This document shows, piece after piece, positions 33,436-42,315 of a stretch of 64,000 nt of DNA (position 1 is its first letter; each line of letters begins with the position of its first letter). The translations under genes were made by a program, and so were the position numbers. The stretch comes from Thermus amyloliquefaciens (GTDB taxonomy: Bacteria; Deinococcota; Deinococci; Deinococcales; Thermaceae): assembly GCF_000744885.1 (NCBI RefSeq), contig NZ_JQMV01000003.1, positions 1,984,001 to 2,048,000 of the forward strand. Reading direction: 5' to 3'. The notes beneath the pieces are model-generated. The model made no database searches. It saw nothing but the letters and a program-made list of their open reading frames with translations, and was not told where the DNA came from.

Positions 33436-33782
33436 AGCTCATCGTGGCCATCATCCGGCCGGAGAAGCTCCGGGATGTGCTGGAAGCCCTCTTCAAGGCG
33501 GAGGTGCGGGGGCTGTCCATCAGCAGGGTCCAGGGACACGGGGGGGAGACGGAAAGGGTGGAAACCTACCGGGGCACCACGGTGAAGATGGCCCTGCACG
33601 AGAAGATCCGCCTGGAGATCGGGGTATCCGAGCCCTTCGTAAGGCCCACGGTGGAGGCCATCCTCAAAGCCGCCCGCACCGGGGAGGTGGGGGATGGGAA
33701 GGTCTTCGTCCTGCCGGTGGAGAAGGTCTACCGCATCCGCACCGGGGAGGAGGACGAGGCCGCCGTGACCCCGGTACAATAG
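33432..33782 (+). CDS. glnK: PII nitrogen-regulatory protein (GlnK type)
   Basis: 116-residue PII signal protein that binds ATP/ADP and 2-oxoglutarate and plugs the partner Amt pore through its T-loop. Family blocks: KLIVAIIRPEKLRDV, the T-loop VETYRGTTVKM, TGEVGDGKVFVLPVEKVYRIRTGEED. The position of Tyr51 (uridylylation site in E. coli) is Val here, so control is by ligands only. The amt-glnK ATGA overlap is the classical functional linkage. Confidence 0.96.
   Translation: MKLIVAIIRPEKLRDVLEALFKAEVRGLSISRVQGHGGETERVETYRGTTVKMALHEKIRLEIGVSEPFVRPTVEAILKAARTGEVGDGKVFVLPVEKVYRIRTGEEDEAAVTPVQ
33775..33780 (+). promoter_or_regulatory. -10 box of hrcA
   Basis: TACAAT overlapping the end of glnK, 6 bases before the GTG start. 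No convincing -35 and no CIRCE inverted repeat nearby. Confidence 0.5.
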
Positions 33783-33786
33783 GGGT

Positions 33787-34692
33787 GTGACGGCGAGGCA
33801 ACGGGCCATCCTCCGCCTCCTGGTGGAGGAGTACATCAAAACCCAAGCCCCCGTGCCCTCGGCGAGGCTCGCCGAGGGGTTGGGGCTTTCCCCCGCCCTC
33901 TGCCGCTACGAGCTCATCGCCCTCGAGGAGATGGGCTACCTGCAAAAGCCCCACGCCTCCGCGGGCCGGGTACCCACCCGGCAGGCCTTCCGCCAGTACT
34001 CCCTTTCCCTCCTCCCCCCAAAGCCCCTGCCCGAGGCCACCCAAGAGCGGCTTCAGCGGGCCCTGGAGGGGGCCAGGGAGCCTGAGGCCTTCTTGGTGAA
34101 GATGGCGGTGGGGCTTTCCGGGTACCCCGCCCTCCTGCGCCTGAGGCCCAAAAACGCCCCCAAGGTGCTCCAGGTCCACCTCTCCCCCCTGTCGGGGGGC
34201 ATCCTGGCGGTTTTTGTCCTGGAGGGCGGGAGGGTGAAGGAGGCCAGGCTTCCCCTCACCCTCCCGGCCGAGCGGCTGAAACAGGCGGAGGAAGCCCTCT
34301 CCGGGCCCTTTGTCGCCTTACCCCCGGCTCCTAGGGGCCTCGAGGAGCTTTTTGCCCACCTTGCCCGGGCCCTCTCCGCAGGCCTTTCCCTCGTCTACCG
34401 GGAGGGCCTGGCCGAGGCCTTGAAGGAACCGGAGGCCAGGGATCCTGGCTTTCTGGAGCGCCTGGTGGCCCTATACGAGGCCGGAGGGGACGAGGCGGTC
34501 TTCACGCCCCCTGGCCGGGTGGATGTCCGGGTGGGGGAGGTGGAGGGCCTGGCCCAGGTGCAGTCGGGCTTTGCCCGGGGGGAGTGGCTGGGGGAGCTGG
34601 TCCTCCTGGGCCCCGTGCGCATGCGCTACCCCGAGGCCCTCTCCGTGGCCTTGAGCCTCAGCCAGGTCTATACTGAGCAGCATGCGGGTTGA
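33787..34692 (+). CDS. hrcA: HrcA-type heat-shock transcriptional repressor
   Basis: 301 residues. N-terminal winged helix (RQRAILRLLVEEYIKTQAPVPS, then LEEMGYLQKPHASAGRVPT, the exact HrcA DNA-binding signature), followed by a GAF-like dimerisation domain. Represses groEL/dnaK operons by binding CIRCE in other bacteria. Starts with GTG and is probably leaderless. No chaperone gene is in this window. Its last 11 bases overlap the moaD-moaE fusion. Confidence 0.9.
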   Translation: MTARQRAILRLLVEEYIKTQAPVPSARLAEGLGLSPALCRYELIALEEMGYLQKPHASAGRVPTRQAFRQYSLSLLPPKPLPEATQERLQRALEGAREPEAFLVKMAVGLSGYPALLRLRPKNAPKVLQVHLSPLSGGILAVFVLEGGRVKEARLPLTLPAERLKQAEEALSGPFVALPPAPRGLEELFAHLARALSAGLSLVYREGLAEALKEPEARDPGFLERLVALYEAGGDEAVFTPPGRVDVRVGEVEGLAQVQSGFARGEWLGELVLLGPVRMRYPEALSVALSLSQVYTEQHAG

Positions 34693-35353
34693 GGTGCGGC
34701 TCTTCGCCCTTTACCGGGAGCAGGCGGGCACAGACCGCCTCTTCCTGGAGCTCCCCGAAAACGCCCAGGTGCTCCACGCCAAGGAGGCTCTGGAAAGGCG
34801 CTTTCCCGGCCTCAGGCTGGAGGGTGGCATGGCGGCGGTGAACCAGGCCCTGGCCCAAAGCGACACCCCCCTAAAGGAAGGGGACGAGGTGGCCTTTCTG
34901 CCCCCGGTCTCGGGGGGTCAGGACGCCTACGGCCTCACCCATGAACCCCTGGACCTGAAGGCCCTGGTGGACTGGGCCACCGCCCCCGAGTACGGGGCGG
35001 TGGTGAGCTTCTTGGGCACCACCCGGAGCCCCAACCGGGGGGAGGAGGTGGCCTTCTTGGAGTACGAGGCCTACCCAGGCATGGCGGAGAAGGTCATGGC
35101 GGAGATCATCGGGGAGATGCGCGCCCGCTGGCCTCTGGGCCGGGTGGCCCTTTGGCACCGCCTGGGCCGGGTGGACCCGGGGGAGGCCTCCATCGCCATC
35201 GTGGTCTCGGCCCGGCACCGGGTGGAGGCCTTTGCCGCCTGCCAGTACGCCATTGACCGGGTGAAGCAGGTGCTCCCCGTGTGGAAGAAGGAGCACCGCA
35301 AGGACGGGAGCTTCTGGGTGGAGGGGTTCGCCCCGGAAGGGCACCGCCTCTAA
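34682..35353 (+). CDS. moaDE: MoaD-MoaE fusion (molybdopterin synthase)
   Basis: 223 residues. Residues 1-79 are a complete MoaD (ubiquitin fold) ending in the thiocarboxylate Gly-Gly (FLPPVSGG, G78-G79). Residues 82-223 are MoaE, with VVSFLGTTRSPNRG, ARHRVEAFAACQYAIDRVK and the catalytic-Lys region VWKKEHRKDGSFWVEG. Together they insert sulfur into precursor Z to form molybdopterin. Since the Gly-Gly must be free to carry sulfur, the chain is probably cleaved after G79. A similar fusion, MoaX of Mycobacterium, is cleaved. Confidence 0.93.
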   Translation: MRVEVRLFALYREQAGTDRLFLELPENAQVLHAKEALERRFPGLRLEGGMAAVNQALAQSDTPLKEGDEVAFLPPVSGGQDAYGLTHEPLDLKALVDWATAPEYGAVVSFLGTTRSPNRGEEVAFLEYEAYPGMAEKVMAEIIGEMRARWPLGRVALWHRLGRVDPGEASIAIVVSARHRVEAFAACQYAIDRVKQVLPVWKKEHRKDGSFWVEGFAPEGHRL

Positions 35354-35354
35354 C

Positions 35355-35579
35355 GTGGCCTCCTTTTCCCTCATCGCAGGCCTCCTCCTCCTGGCCCTCT
35401 GGGCCTTGCCCCTCCTCTTGGGCTTCCTCTCGGGCCGGGCTTACCGGTATGGGCGCAAGCGGGTGGCCCTGGGCCTACTCCTTTTTGGTGCTTTTCTGGG
35501 CTTTCTCGCTAGGCCGAGGCCCTTGGGGCTTTTCCTCCTTCTCCTGGGCCTGGGCCTCGGGTACGGACGCTTGCGTTAA
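35355..35579 (+). CDS. Small membrane protein, unknown
   Basis: 74 residues from GTG, two bases after the moaDE stop. Two hydrophobic segments (about 5-25 and 38-55) separated by a basic loop (SGRAYRYGRKRVA), positive side inside. No recognised family. Tight spacing suggests co-transcription with moaDE. Confidence 0.6.
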   Translation: MASFSLIAGLLLLALWALPLLLGFLSGRAYRYGRKRVALGLLLFGAFLGFLARPRPLGLFLLLLGLGLGYGRLR

Positions 35580-35668
35580 CCCAAGGCCTCGCGGACCCTG
35601 GCCAGGAGGACCTGGGCGTCCGCCAGGGCCTCCTCTGCCCCCTCAAGCCGCCTCTTTTCCGCGCTCAT
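35576..35668 (-). CDS. Possible 30-residue helical peptide
   Basis: An ATG frame MSAEKRRLEGAEEALADAQV... to ALG, 30 residues, with Thermus-like third-position GC and an amphipathic helix pattern. AGGGAGG lies 12 bases upstream. It fills the gap between the small membrane gene and rlmN on the other strand. Could equally be chance. Confidence 0.3.
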   Translation of the reverse strand: MSAEKRRLEGAEEALADAQVLLARVREALG

Positions 35669-35736
35669 AGAGGGGTAGGGCCTCCCTTAGGATTCCCCGC
35701 AGGAAGGGGAGTTCCCGCCAATCCCCCCGCGGCGGC

Positions 35737-35742
35737 TATAAT
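35737..35742 (+). promoter_or_regulatory. -10 box of rlmN
   Basis: Perfect TATAAT followed by six G and the ATG, a leaderless arrangement. Confidence 0.6.
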
Positions 35743-35748
35743 GGGGGG

Positions 35749-36813
35749 ATGACCGAGCGGGCCCTGCGCCCCATCCTGGAACTTCTCCCCGAAGAACTCC
35801 CCGGCGGGGGCTACCGCAAGGCCCAGATCGCCCACTGGCTCTACGCCCGGGGGGCCTTGGACTTCGCGGAGATGACCGACCTGCCCAAGGGCCTGAGGGA
35901 GGCTTTGAGCGAGGAGTGGCGCATCTCCGAGTTCGCCCTGGTGGAGGCCTACCCGAGCCGGGATGGGAGCGTGAAGTACCTCTTCACCCTTCTGGACGGC
36001 AAGAAGACCGAGGCAGTCTACATGCCCTACGAGAACCGCAAGACGGTCTGCCTCTCCAGCATGGTGGGCTGCCCGGCGGGGTGCACCTTCTGCGCCACCG
36101 GGGCCTTGGGCTTTGGCCGGAACCTCAGGGCGGCGGAAATCCTTGCCCAGCTTTTGGCCATCGCCCACCACCAGGGCATCTCCCCCAGGGAGATCCGCAA
36201 CGTGGTGCTGATGGGCATGGGGGAGCCCCTCCTGAACCTGCCAAACGTCCTCAAGGCGGTGCGGGTCATGCTCCACCCGAAGGCCCTGGCCATGAGCCCC
36301 AGGCGCATCACCCTCTCCACGGTGGGCATCCCCAAGGGGATTTACCGCCTGGCGGAGGAGGACCTGGGGGTGCGCCTGGCCCTTTCCCTCCACGCCCCCG
36401 ACGACGAGACCCGCAAGAAGATCATCCCCACCGCCCACCGCTACTCGGTGGGGGAGATCCTCGAGGCGGTGCGCCACTACTACGCCAAGACCAAGCGGCG
36501 CATCACCTTTGAGTACACCCTTCTCAAGGGCCTGAACGACCACCCCTGGCAGGCCCGGCTCCTGGCCAAGCTGCTGAAGGGGATCAGCGCCCACGTGAAC
36601 CTGATCCCCTTTAACCCCTGGGAAGGGGCCCCGGTGGCGGGCACCCCCAAGGCGGGCATCCTGGCCTTCGCCGAGGAGCTCAGGCGGCTTGGGGTGCCCA
36701 CCTCGGTGCGCTGGAGCCGGGGACAGGACGTGGGGGCGGCCTGCGGCCAGCTGGCCCTCAAGACCCCCACGCCCCTCGTGTTCACACCGCTTCCAGAAGA
36801 CGCCGGGCGATGA
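35749..36813 (+). CDS. rlmN: 23S rRNA (A2503-C2) / tRNA (A37-C2) methyltransferase
   Basis: Radical-SAM enzyme that methylates A2503 in the peptidyl-transferase centre. 354 residues, with the cluster motif C-x3-C-x2-C in [16 protein letters not shown], the MGMGEPLLN block, and the second methyl-carrying Cys near the end (GAACGQLA). Convergent with the acyl-CoA dehydrogenase gene, with 32 bases of 3' overlap. Confidence 0.95.
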   Translation: MTERALRPILELLPEELPGGGYRKAQIAHWLYARGALDFAEMTDLPKGLREALSEEWRISEFALVEAYPSRDGSVKYLFTLLDGKKTEAVYMPYENRKTVCLSSMVGCPAGCTFCATGALGFGRNLRAAEILAQLLAIAHHQGISPREIRNVVLMGMGEPLLNLPNVLKAVRVMLHPKALAMSPRRITLSTVGIPKGIYRLAEEDLGVRLALSLHAPDDETRKKIIPTAHRYSVGEILEAVRHYYAKTKRRITFEYTLLKGLNDHPWQARLLAKLLKGISAHVNLIPFNPWEGAPVAGTPKAGILAFAEELRRLGVPTSVRWSRGQDVGAACGQLALKTPTPLVFTPLPEDAGR

Positions 36814-37945
36814 TGAGCTTCAGGATCTCGCTGGTCCCCTCCCCAATGCGGGTCAGGCGGGCATCCCGCCAGTAGCGTTCCACGGGGTAGTCCTTGATGT
36901 AGCCGTAGCCTCCCAGGACCTGGATGGCCTCGTCGCAGGCCTTCACCGCCGCCTCGCTGGCGAAGAGCTTGGCCTGGGCGGCCTCGAGGGTATGGGGCCT
37001 TCCCGCATCCCTAAGCTCCGCCGCCTTCAGGTAAAGCAGCCTCGCCGCCTCCAGCTCCGTGGCCGCCTCCGCCAGCTTGAAGGAAACCCCCTGGTACTCG
37101 GCGATGGGCCGGCCGAAGGCCTCCCGCTCCTTGGCGTAGCGCAGGGCGAAGTCCAAGGCCGCCCGCCCCAGGCCCACCGCCATGGCGGCGATGCCGATCC
37201 GGCCCCCGTCCAGGACGCGGAGCACGTCGTAAAACCCCTTCCCCCTTTCCCCCAGAAGGGCCTCTTCGGGAAGGAAAAGGTCTTCCAGGAGAAGCTGGGC
37301 GGTGTCGGAGGCGCTTAAGCCCAGCTTCTCCTCCTTCCGGCCCACCCTTAGGCCCCGCTCGGGGCGGAAGAAGGCGAAGGCGGAGATGCCCAGGTGCTTC
37401 CGCTCGGGGCTTGGGGCGGGGTCGGTGCGGGCCACGATCACATAGACCCCGGCCACGCTCCCCTGGGTGATGAACTGCTTGGTGCCGTTCAGGACCCACC
37501 CCCCCGGCACCGCCTCCGCCTTGGTCTTGAGGGCGGCGGCGTCCGAGCCCGACCCCGGCTCCGTGAGCCCCCAGGCCCCCAAGACCTCCCCCGAGGCCAG
37601 CTTGGGCAGGAAGGTTTCCTTCTGCCTCTCGTTCCCCGCAAGGAGGATGTGCCCCGTGGCCAGGGAGTTGTGGCTGGCCACGGTGAGGGCCAAGGCCCCG
37701 TCGTGGTAGGCCACTTCCTCCACCATGCGGGCGAAAAGCCGGCTCGTCAGCCCCGCCCCCCCGTAGGCCTCGGGCACGGTGGCCCCGAAGACCCCGAACT
37801 GGGCCAGCTTCCGCACCAGGTCAAAGGGGAAGGCCCCGGTGCGGTCCCTCTCCGCCGCCCCTGGGGCCACCTCCGCCCTCAGGAACTCGCGGAAGGGCCC
37901 CAGCACCGCCCGCTCCTCGCTGCTTTCCTCAAACCAAAGCCCCAT
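36782..37945 (-). CDS. Acyl-CoA dehydrogenase
   Basis: 387-residue FAD enzyme that introduces the alpha-beta double bond in acyl-CoA. Family signatures: [21 protein letters not shown] and [33 protein letters not shown] (catalytic Glu region). Could act on fatty or branched-chain acyl-CoA; chain specificity is not readable. No other beta-oxidation gene lies nearby. Confidence 0.92.
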   Translation of the reverse strand: MGLWFEESSEERAVLGPFREFLRAEVAPGAAERDRTGAFPFDLVRKLAQFGVFGATVPEAYGGAGLTSRLFARMVEEVAYHDGALALTVASHNSLATGHILLAGNERQKETFLPKLASGEVLGAWGLTEPGSGSDAAALKTKAEAVPGGWVLNGTKQFITQGSVAGVYVIVARTDPAPSPERKHLGISAFAFFRPERGLRVGRKEEKLGLSASDTAQLLLEDLFLPEEALLGERGKGFYDVLRVLDGGRIGIAAMAVGLGRAALDFALRYAKEREAFGRPIAEYQGVSFKLAEAATELEAARLLYLKAAELRDAGRPHTLEAAQAKLFASEAAVKACDEAIQVLGGYGYIKDYPVERYWRDARLTRIGEGTSEILKLIIARRLLEAV

Positions 37946-38021
37946 GGTGGGGCAAGTATAACACTTTCCTGCTCATTAGCAAAAAGGCGTTAGACTACAG
38001 GGCCGTGGTAGAGTCAGGGGC

Positions 38022-38744
38022 GTGCTCCTCCTGCTGGGCCCCACGGACGTGGGCAAGAGCACCCTGGCCCTCAGGCTCCTGGAGAAGGCGGGGGAGGCCT
38101 ACCTCCTGGACCTGGACCCGGGGCAGGGGGCCTTGCCGGGGGCCTTCACCCTCTTTCGCTACCGGGAAGGGCACCTCGCCCCCCTCCGCCGCCACCTCTT
38201 GGGGGCCCTCTCCCCCATGGGGGTGGAGGCGCGGGCGGTGGTGGGGGCCCTGCGCCTGGCCCGCAGGATCCCCCCGGGGAGCCCCGCGGTGGCCGACACC
38301 GACGGCCTCCTCCACCCCGAGTTCCGCCTCCTCCAGGCGGAGGCCCTAAGCCCCACGGAAATCCTCGTCCTGGGGGCGGAGGCCCTCCACCGGGCCCTGG
38401 CCTGGCGCAAGGACCTAAGGGTGCGCCTGGCCCCACCCCTCCCCGGGGCCAGGCGCAAGACCCCCGCGGAGAGGAGAAGAAACCGCCTGGAGAGGCTGCT
38501 TGCCCACTTTAAGGAGGCTAGGCCCCGGGTCTTGCCCCTGGAGGGGAAGGGGGATACGGAGCGGCTTTACGGCCTCCTGGACGAGGAGGGCTTCCTCCTG
38601 GGCTACGGGAGGCTTCTCGCCTGGGAAGCGGGGGAGGGCCTCTTCCTCACCCCCGCCTCCGGGGAGGTGGCCAAGGTGGTGCCCACCCGCATCCCCTCCC
38701 CCTTCACCAGGCCCCCGCTTCCCCCTCCCGGGGATGGGGCTTAG
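38022..38744 (+). CDS. Clp1/Grc3-family P-loop protein (probable polynucleotide 5'-kinase)
   Basis: 240 residues. Walker A reads GPTDVGKST (6-14), the exact form seen in eukaryotic and archaeal Clp1. LLDLDPGQG (about 28-36) matches the second Clp1 motif. A basic lid-like stretch [12 protein letters not shown] follows, and the C-terminal part is beta-rich. Clp1/Grc3 proteins phosphorylate 5'-OH ends of RNA. GTG 38022 lies 6 bases after TAGAGT. Ends overlapping leuS by 4 bases. I recall Thermus Clp1-type kinase work but cannot verify it. Confidence 0.78.
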   Translation: MLLLLGPTDVGKSTLALRLLEKAGEAYLLDLDPGQGALPGAFTLFRYREGHLAPLRRHLLGALSPMGVEARAVVGALRLARRIPPGSPAVADTDGLLHPEFRLLQAEALSPTEILVLGAEALHRALAWRKDLRVRLAPPLPGARRKTPAERRRNRLERLLAHFKEARPRVLPLEGKGDTERLYGLLDEEGFLLGYGRLLAWEAGEGLFLTPASGEVAKVVPTRIPSPFTRPPLPPPGDGA

Positions 38745-41374
38745 CGCACCACCAGGTTCAGGATCTTGCCGGGGACGTAGATCTCCTTGACGATCTCCTT
38801 CCCCTCCAGGTGGGCCTGGACGTTCCTCACCTTCCTGGCCTCCGCCAGGGCCACCTCCAGGGGGGCGTCCTTGGGGATCTGGATGGTCCCCCGCACCCTG
38901 CCGTTCACCTGCACCGCCACCTCCACCACGTCCTTTTCCAGGGCCTTTTCGTCCAGCTCGGGCCAGCCCGCCTCAAAGAGGCTATCCGGCCAGAACCAGT
39001 GCCAAAGCTCCTCGGCGATGTGGGGGGCGAAGGGGAAGAGCATCTGCAGGTAGTAGCGGATGGCGGTGCGGTACACGGGGGTCACCGGCCGTTCCTTGCG
39101 GTAGTCGTAGAGGGCGTTCAGGAGTTCCATGAGGGCGGCGATGGCGGTGTTGAAGCGCAGGGCCTCGAGGTCCTCCGTGACCTTCTTCAAGGTGGCGTGG
39201 AGCCTCCCGTAAAGCTCCCGATCCGGCCCCTCCAGGGCCTCCGCCTGGAACCTGCCGCTCGTGGCCAGGAGGGCCTCCTTGTCCTCGGCCACCCGGCGCC
39301 AGACCCGGTTCAGGAAACGCCAGGCCCCCTGCACCCCCTCCTCGGTCCAGACCATCTCGTTCTCCGGGGGTGCGGCGAAGAGGATGGTGATGCGGGCGAT
39401 GTCCGCCCCCTGCTCCTTCACGAAGGGGCCCACCATGACCCCGTTGCCCTTGGACTTGCTCATCACCGCGGGCTTCCAGAGGTGGAGGGTGCCGTCCTCG
39501 TGGGGCCTGAGCTCCGCCCCCATCTTCCGTACCTCCTCCAGGGAAAGCTCCCTTTCGGGGATCTCCAGGCGGATGCGGGTGGGCTCGGGGAGGCGCACCC
39601 TTTCCCCCTCCACCTCCACGGGGCCGAAGTCCGTCCAGGCCAGGACCATGCCCTGGGTGAAGAGGCCCGTGAAAGGCTCCTCCACCTTCACCATCCCCAG
39701 GTCGTGGAGGAACTTGGTGAAGAAACGGCTGTAGAGGAGGTGCAAGACCGCGTGCTCCACCCCGCCGATGTACTGGTCCACGGGCATCCAGAAGTTGGCC
39801 CTCTCGGGGTCAAAGGGGAGCTTTTCGTTCTTGGGGTCGGCGTAGCGCAGGTAGTACCAGCTGGAGTCAAAGAAGGTGTCCATGGTGTCGGTGTCCCGCC
39901 GGGCGGGGCCACCGCACTTGGGGCAGGTGGTCTCGTAGAACTCGGGGTGGGCCTCCAGGGGGCTTTTCCCCTTGGGGCGGATGTCCTCCACGTCCTTGAG
40001 GTCGGGGAGGAGGACGGGAAGCTCCTCCTCCGGCACGGGCACCACCCCGCAGGCCCCGCAGTGGACCATGGGGATGGGGGTGCCCCAGTAGCGCTGGCGG
40101 CTGATGAGCCAGTCCCTAAGGCGGTAGGTGACCCGCCCCTTGCCCAGGCCCCTTTCCTCCAGCCAGGCGATCACCTTCCGCTTGCCCTCCTCGCTCTCCA
40201 TGCCGCTAAAGGGCCCGGAGTTCACCATGATGCCGGGCTCCTCGTAGGCGGCCTCGAGGGGCTCGGGCAAGGGCTCCCCCGGGCGCTCGATCACCTTCCG
40301 GATGGGGAGGCCGTACTTTTGGGCGAAGGCGAAGTCCCGCCCGTCGTGCCCGGGCACGGCCATGATGGCCCCGGTGCCGTAGCCATAGAGCACGTAGTCC
40401 GCGGTCCAGATGGGGATCCGCTCCCCGGTGGCGGGGTTTTGGGCGTAGGCCCCCAGGAAGACCCCCGTCTTCTCCCGCCCCTCCGCCTGGCGCTCGATCT
40501 CCGTCTTGCGCCTGGCGGCCTCCACGTAGGCCTCCACCTCGGCCCGCCTCTCGGGGGAGGCCAGCTTCAGGGTCAGGGGGTGCTCCGGGGCCAGGACCAG
40601 GAAGGTGGCCCCAAAGAGGGTGTCGGGCCGGGTGGTGAAGACGGCGATCCGCTCCTCGGAGCCCTCCACGGGGAAGAGGATCTCCGCCCCCTCGGAGCGG
40701 CCGATCCAGGCCCGCTGCATGGCCTTCACCTTCTCCGGCCAGCGGAGGCCCTCGAGGTCCTCAAGAAGCCTATCCGCATAGGCGGTGATGCGCAGGTACC
40801 ACTGCTCGAGCTCCCGCTTCTCCACCGGGGTGTCCTCGTGCCGCCAGCACCGGCCCTCCACCACCTGCTCGTTGGCCAAGACGGTCTGGCACTTGGGGCA
40901 CCAGTTCACCAGGCCCCCCGCCCGGTAGGCCAGGCCCTTTTCCCACATTTTTATGAAAATCCACTGGTTCCAGCGGTAGTAGTCGGGCTCGCAGGTGGTC
41001 ACCTCCCGGTCCCAGTCGTAGAGGATGCCCATGAGCTCGAGGCTCTCCTTGGCCTGGCGGATGTTCTCGTAGGTCCAGTCCCTGGGGTGGAGGCCGAACT
41101 TCAAAGCGGCGTTTTCCGCGGGCAGGCCAAAGGCATCCCAGCCCATGGGATGGAGGACCTCATACCCCTGCACCTTGCGGAAGCGGGCCAGGACGTCCCC
41201 CATGGTGTAGTTCTTCAGGTGGCCCATGTGCAGGTCCCCGGAGGGATAGGGGAACATGACCAGCACGTACTGCTTCCCCTTCCTTCCCGGGACCTCCTTG
41301 GCCTTCATGAAGCCCTTTTCCTTCCAGAAGCGTTGCCACTTGGGCTCTATGGCGTGCGGGTTGTACTTCTCCAT
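38741..41374 (-). CDS. leuS: Leucyl-tRNA synthetase
   Basis: 877 residues, class Ia. HIGH motif in [19 protein letters not shown] as [13 protein letters not shown]1 editing domain (about 225-415, with [12 protein letters not shown]), and Cys pairs CPKC and CGAC...CPKC for zinc sites of the bacterial Thermus-type enzyme. The true start is ATG 41374; an open frame extends upstream but crosses the leader. Expression is probably set by the leucine-responsive attenuator in the leader. Confidence 0.97.
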   Translation of the reverse strand: MEKYNPHAIEPKWQRFWKEKGFMKAKEVPGRKGKQYVLVMFPYPSGDLHMGHLKNYTMGDVLARFRKVQGYEVLHPMGWDAFGLPAENAALKFGLHPRDWTYENIRQAKESLELMGILYDWDREVTTCEPDYYRWNQWIFIKMWEKGLAYRAGGLVNWCPKCQTVLANEQVVEGRCWRHEDTPVEKRELEQWYLRITAYADRLLEDLEGLRWPEKVKAMQRAWIGRSEGAEILFPVEGSEERIAVFTTRPDTLFGATFLVLAPEHPLTLKLASPERRAEVEAYVEAARRKTEIERQAEGREKTGVFLGAYAQNPATGERIPIWTADYVLYGYGTGAIMAVPGHDGRDFAFAQKYGLPIRKVIERPGEPLPEPLEAAYEEPGIMVNSGPFSGMESEEGKRKVIAWLEERGLGKGRVTYRLRDWLISRQRYWGTPIPMVHCGACGVVPVPEEELPVLLPDLKDVEDIRPKGKSPLEAHPEFYETTCPKCGGPARRDTDTMDTFFDSSWYYLRYADPKNEKLPFDPERANFWMPVDQYIGGVEHAVLHLLYSRFFTKFLHDLGMVKVEEPFTGLFTQGMVLAWTDFGPVEVEGERVRLPEPTRIRLEIPERELSLEEVRKMGAELRPHEDGTLHLWKPAVMSKSKGNGVMVGPFVKEQGADIARITILFAAPPENEMVWTEEGVQGAWRFLNRVWRRVAEDKEALLATSGRFQAEALEGPDRELYGRLHATLKKVTEDLEALRFNTAIAALMELLNALYDYRKERPVTPVYRTAIRYYLQMLFPFAPHIAEELWHWFWPDSLFEAGWPELDEKALEKDVVEVAVQVNGRVRGTIQIPKDAPLEVALAEARKVRNVQAHLEGKEIVKEIYVPGKILNLVVR

Positions 41375-41387
41375 GCGCTCCTCCCTC

Positions 41388-41415
41388 AAAAAAACCCTTC
41401 CCCCAAGGGGAAGGG
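41388..41415 (-). terminator. Intrinsic terminator inside the leuS leader
   Basis: CCCTTCCCC-TTG-GGGGAAGGG followed by seven T, 13 bases before the leuS ATG. Functions conditionally if the attenuator model is right. Confidence 0.85.
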
Positions 41416-41436
41416 ACGGCCAAGCCCCTTCCCGCC

Positions 41437-41463
41437 TTAGGGGATTAGCCTGGCCGGACTCAT
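41437..41463 (-). CDS. leuS leader peptide (8 residues)
   Basis: ATG AGT CCG GCC AGG CTA ATC CCC TAA encodes MSPARLIP. It starts 6 bases after the -10 box, the leaderless spacing used by many genes here. The single Leu codon is CTA, seemingly uncommon in this CTC/CTG-rich window. A ribosome waiting there would open the sequestering helix yet leave segment A free. One that reaches the stop would cover A. Confidence 0.65.
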   Translation of the reverse strand: MSPARLIP

Positions 41464-41505
41464 GGGAACATGATACTGCAACCCGGCAAAAAAGCGTGGG
41501 GCGCC

Positions 41506-42315
41506 CTAGTCCTCCATCGCCCTCGCCACCACCGCCCCCAGGAGGAAGACCCAAAGCACGAGATATAGGCCGAGTAGCGCCAGGACAAACCCCGCCAGGG
41601 GTCCGTAGAGGAGCTCGTACTGGGAGCGGGGAAGGAGCTTGGGAAGTCCAAGCCGCACCCCCTCGAAGAGAAGGGCTGCCACCCCTGCCCCCACGCTCAA
41701 GGGCACGAGCTCGCGAAGGCCCCCAAGCCCCCGGAAGAAGGCGTAGGTGAAGAGGAAGAGCAAGAAGGCGGCCACCAGGGGGAAAAGGGCCTGGAAAGGC
41801 CCCAAAACCCCCCGCCACTCCGGGGGCAGGAAGCGGAGGAGGAAGCCCATGGCCAGACCGAAAAGGGAGAGGAGGATGAGGCCCAGGCCCAGCAAGAAGG
41901 GCATGACCAGGCCCAAAATCCGGTGGCGAAGCCCCGGGGGCCTGCCGAAGACCAGGCCCAGGGTGTAGCTCAAGGCGGCAAAGAAGTTGCTCCCCGACCA
42001 GACGAGCAGAAACCCGCTGGCCAGGGTCAGGGGAAAGGCGCTCCGGGTGAGGAAACCGAGAAGGTCTTGGGCCAGCTCGGGCCTGGCCGGGAAGAGGCCT
42101 TGCGCCAAGGTCGCCACCCCCTCCAGGAACTCCGCCCGCAAGGAGGGGCTTCCCGAGAGGAGAAGGCCGAAGACCCCCACCAGGAGGAAGAGGAGGGGCA
42201 TGAGGGAAAGGAGGGCGTAGTAGGCCAGGGCCGCGGCGAAGAAGGGCACGTGGGCCTGGGTGTAGAGGCGTAAGACCTTTTGCAGCACGAGCCCCCCTGC
42301 CCTCCTAGGGGGCAC
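41506..42315 (-). CDS. YihY/BrkB-family inner-membrane protein
   Basis: 269 residues with six membrane segments, and the family opening [21 protein letters not shown] (residues about 25-45). The family was once called ribonuclease BN, which it is not; function is unknown, possibly transport. The GTG at 42315 directly follows the proA stop. A second in-frame GTG at 42288 after AGGAGGG is an alternative start. Likely the third gene of the proB-proA transcript. Confidence 0.86.
   Translation of the reverse strand: MPPRRAGGLVLQKVLRLYTQAHVPFFAAALAYYALLSLMPLLFLLVGVFGLLLSGSPSLRAEFLEGVATLAQGLFPARPELAQDLLGFLTRSAFPLTLASGFLLVWSGSNFFAALSYTLGLVFGRPPGLRHRILGLVMPFLLGLGLILLSLFGLAMGFLLRFLPPEWRGVLGPFQALFPLVAAFLLFLFTYAFFRGLGGLRELVPLSVGAGVAALLFEGVRLGLPKLLPRSQYELLYGPLAGFVLALLGLYLVLWVFLLGAVVARAMED

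Larger units (their letters stand above)
41388..41475 (-). promoter_or_regulatory. leuS leader: leaderless leader peptide plus terminator/antiterminator attenuator
   Basis: On the minus strand: -10 box TATCAT (41475-41470), 6 bases, then the leader ORF. Downstream are three segments: A GGGAAGGGG (41433-41425), B CCCTTCCCC (41415-41407), C GGGGAAGGG (41403-41395), then T7 (41394-41388). B:C is a perfect 9-bp intrinsic terminator, and A:B is an equally perfect antiterminator. CGGCCAGGC (41456-41448, inside the leader ORF) pairs with GCTTGGCCG (41425-41417) to sequester A. This is the layout of amino-acid attenuation. Confidence 0.8.

Noticed and set aside
33700..33790. CIRCE element upstream of hrcA
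   Set aside because: No TTAGCACTC-N9-GAGTGCTAA or close variant is present.
38810..41440. An 876-codon open frame on the plus strand
   Set aside because: Antisense to leuS throughout, with the same GC artefact composition.
41375..41475. T-box riboswitch in the leuS leader
   Set aside because: No T-box consensus (AGGGUGGNACCGCG) and no specifier-loop architecture; the leader ORF with alternative hairpins explains the terminator better.
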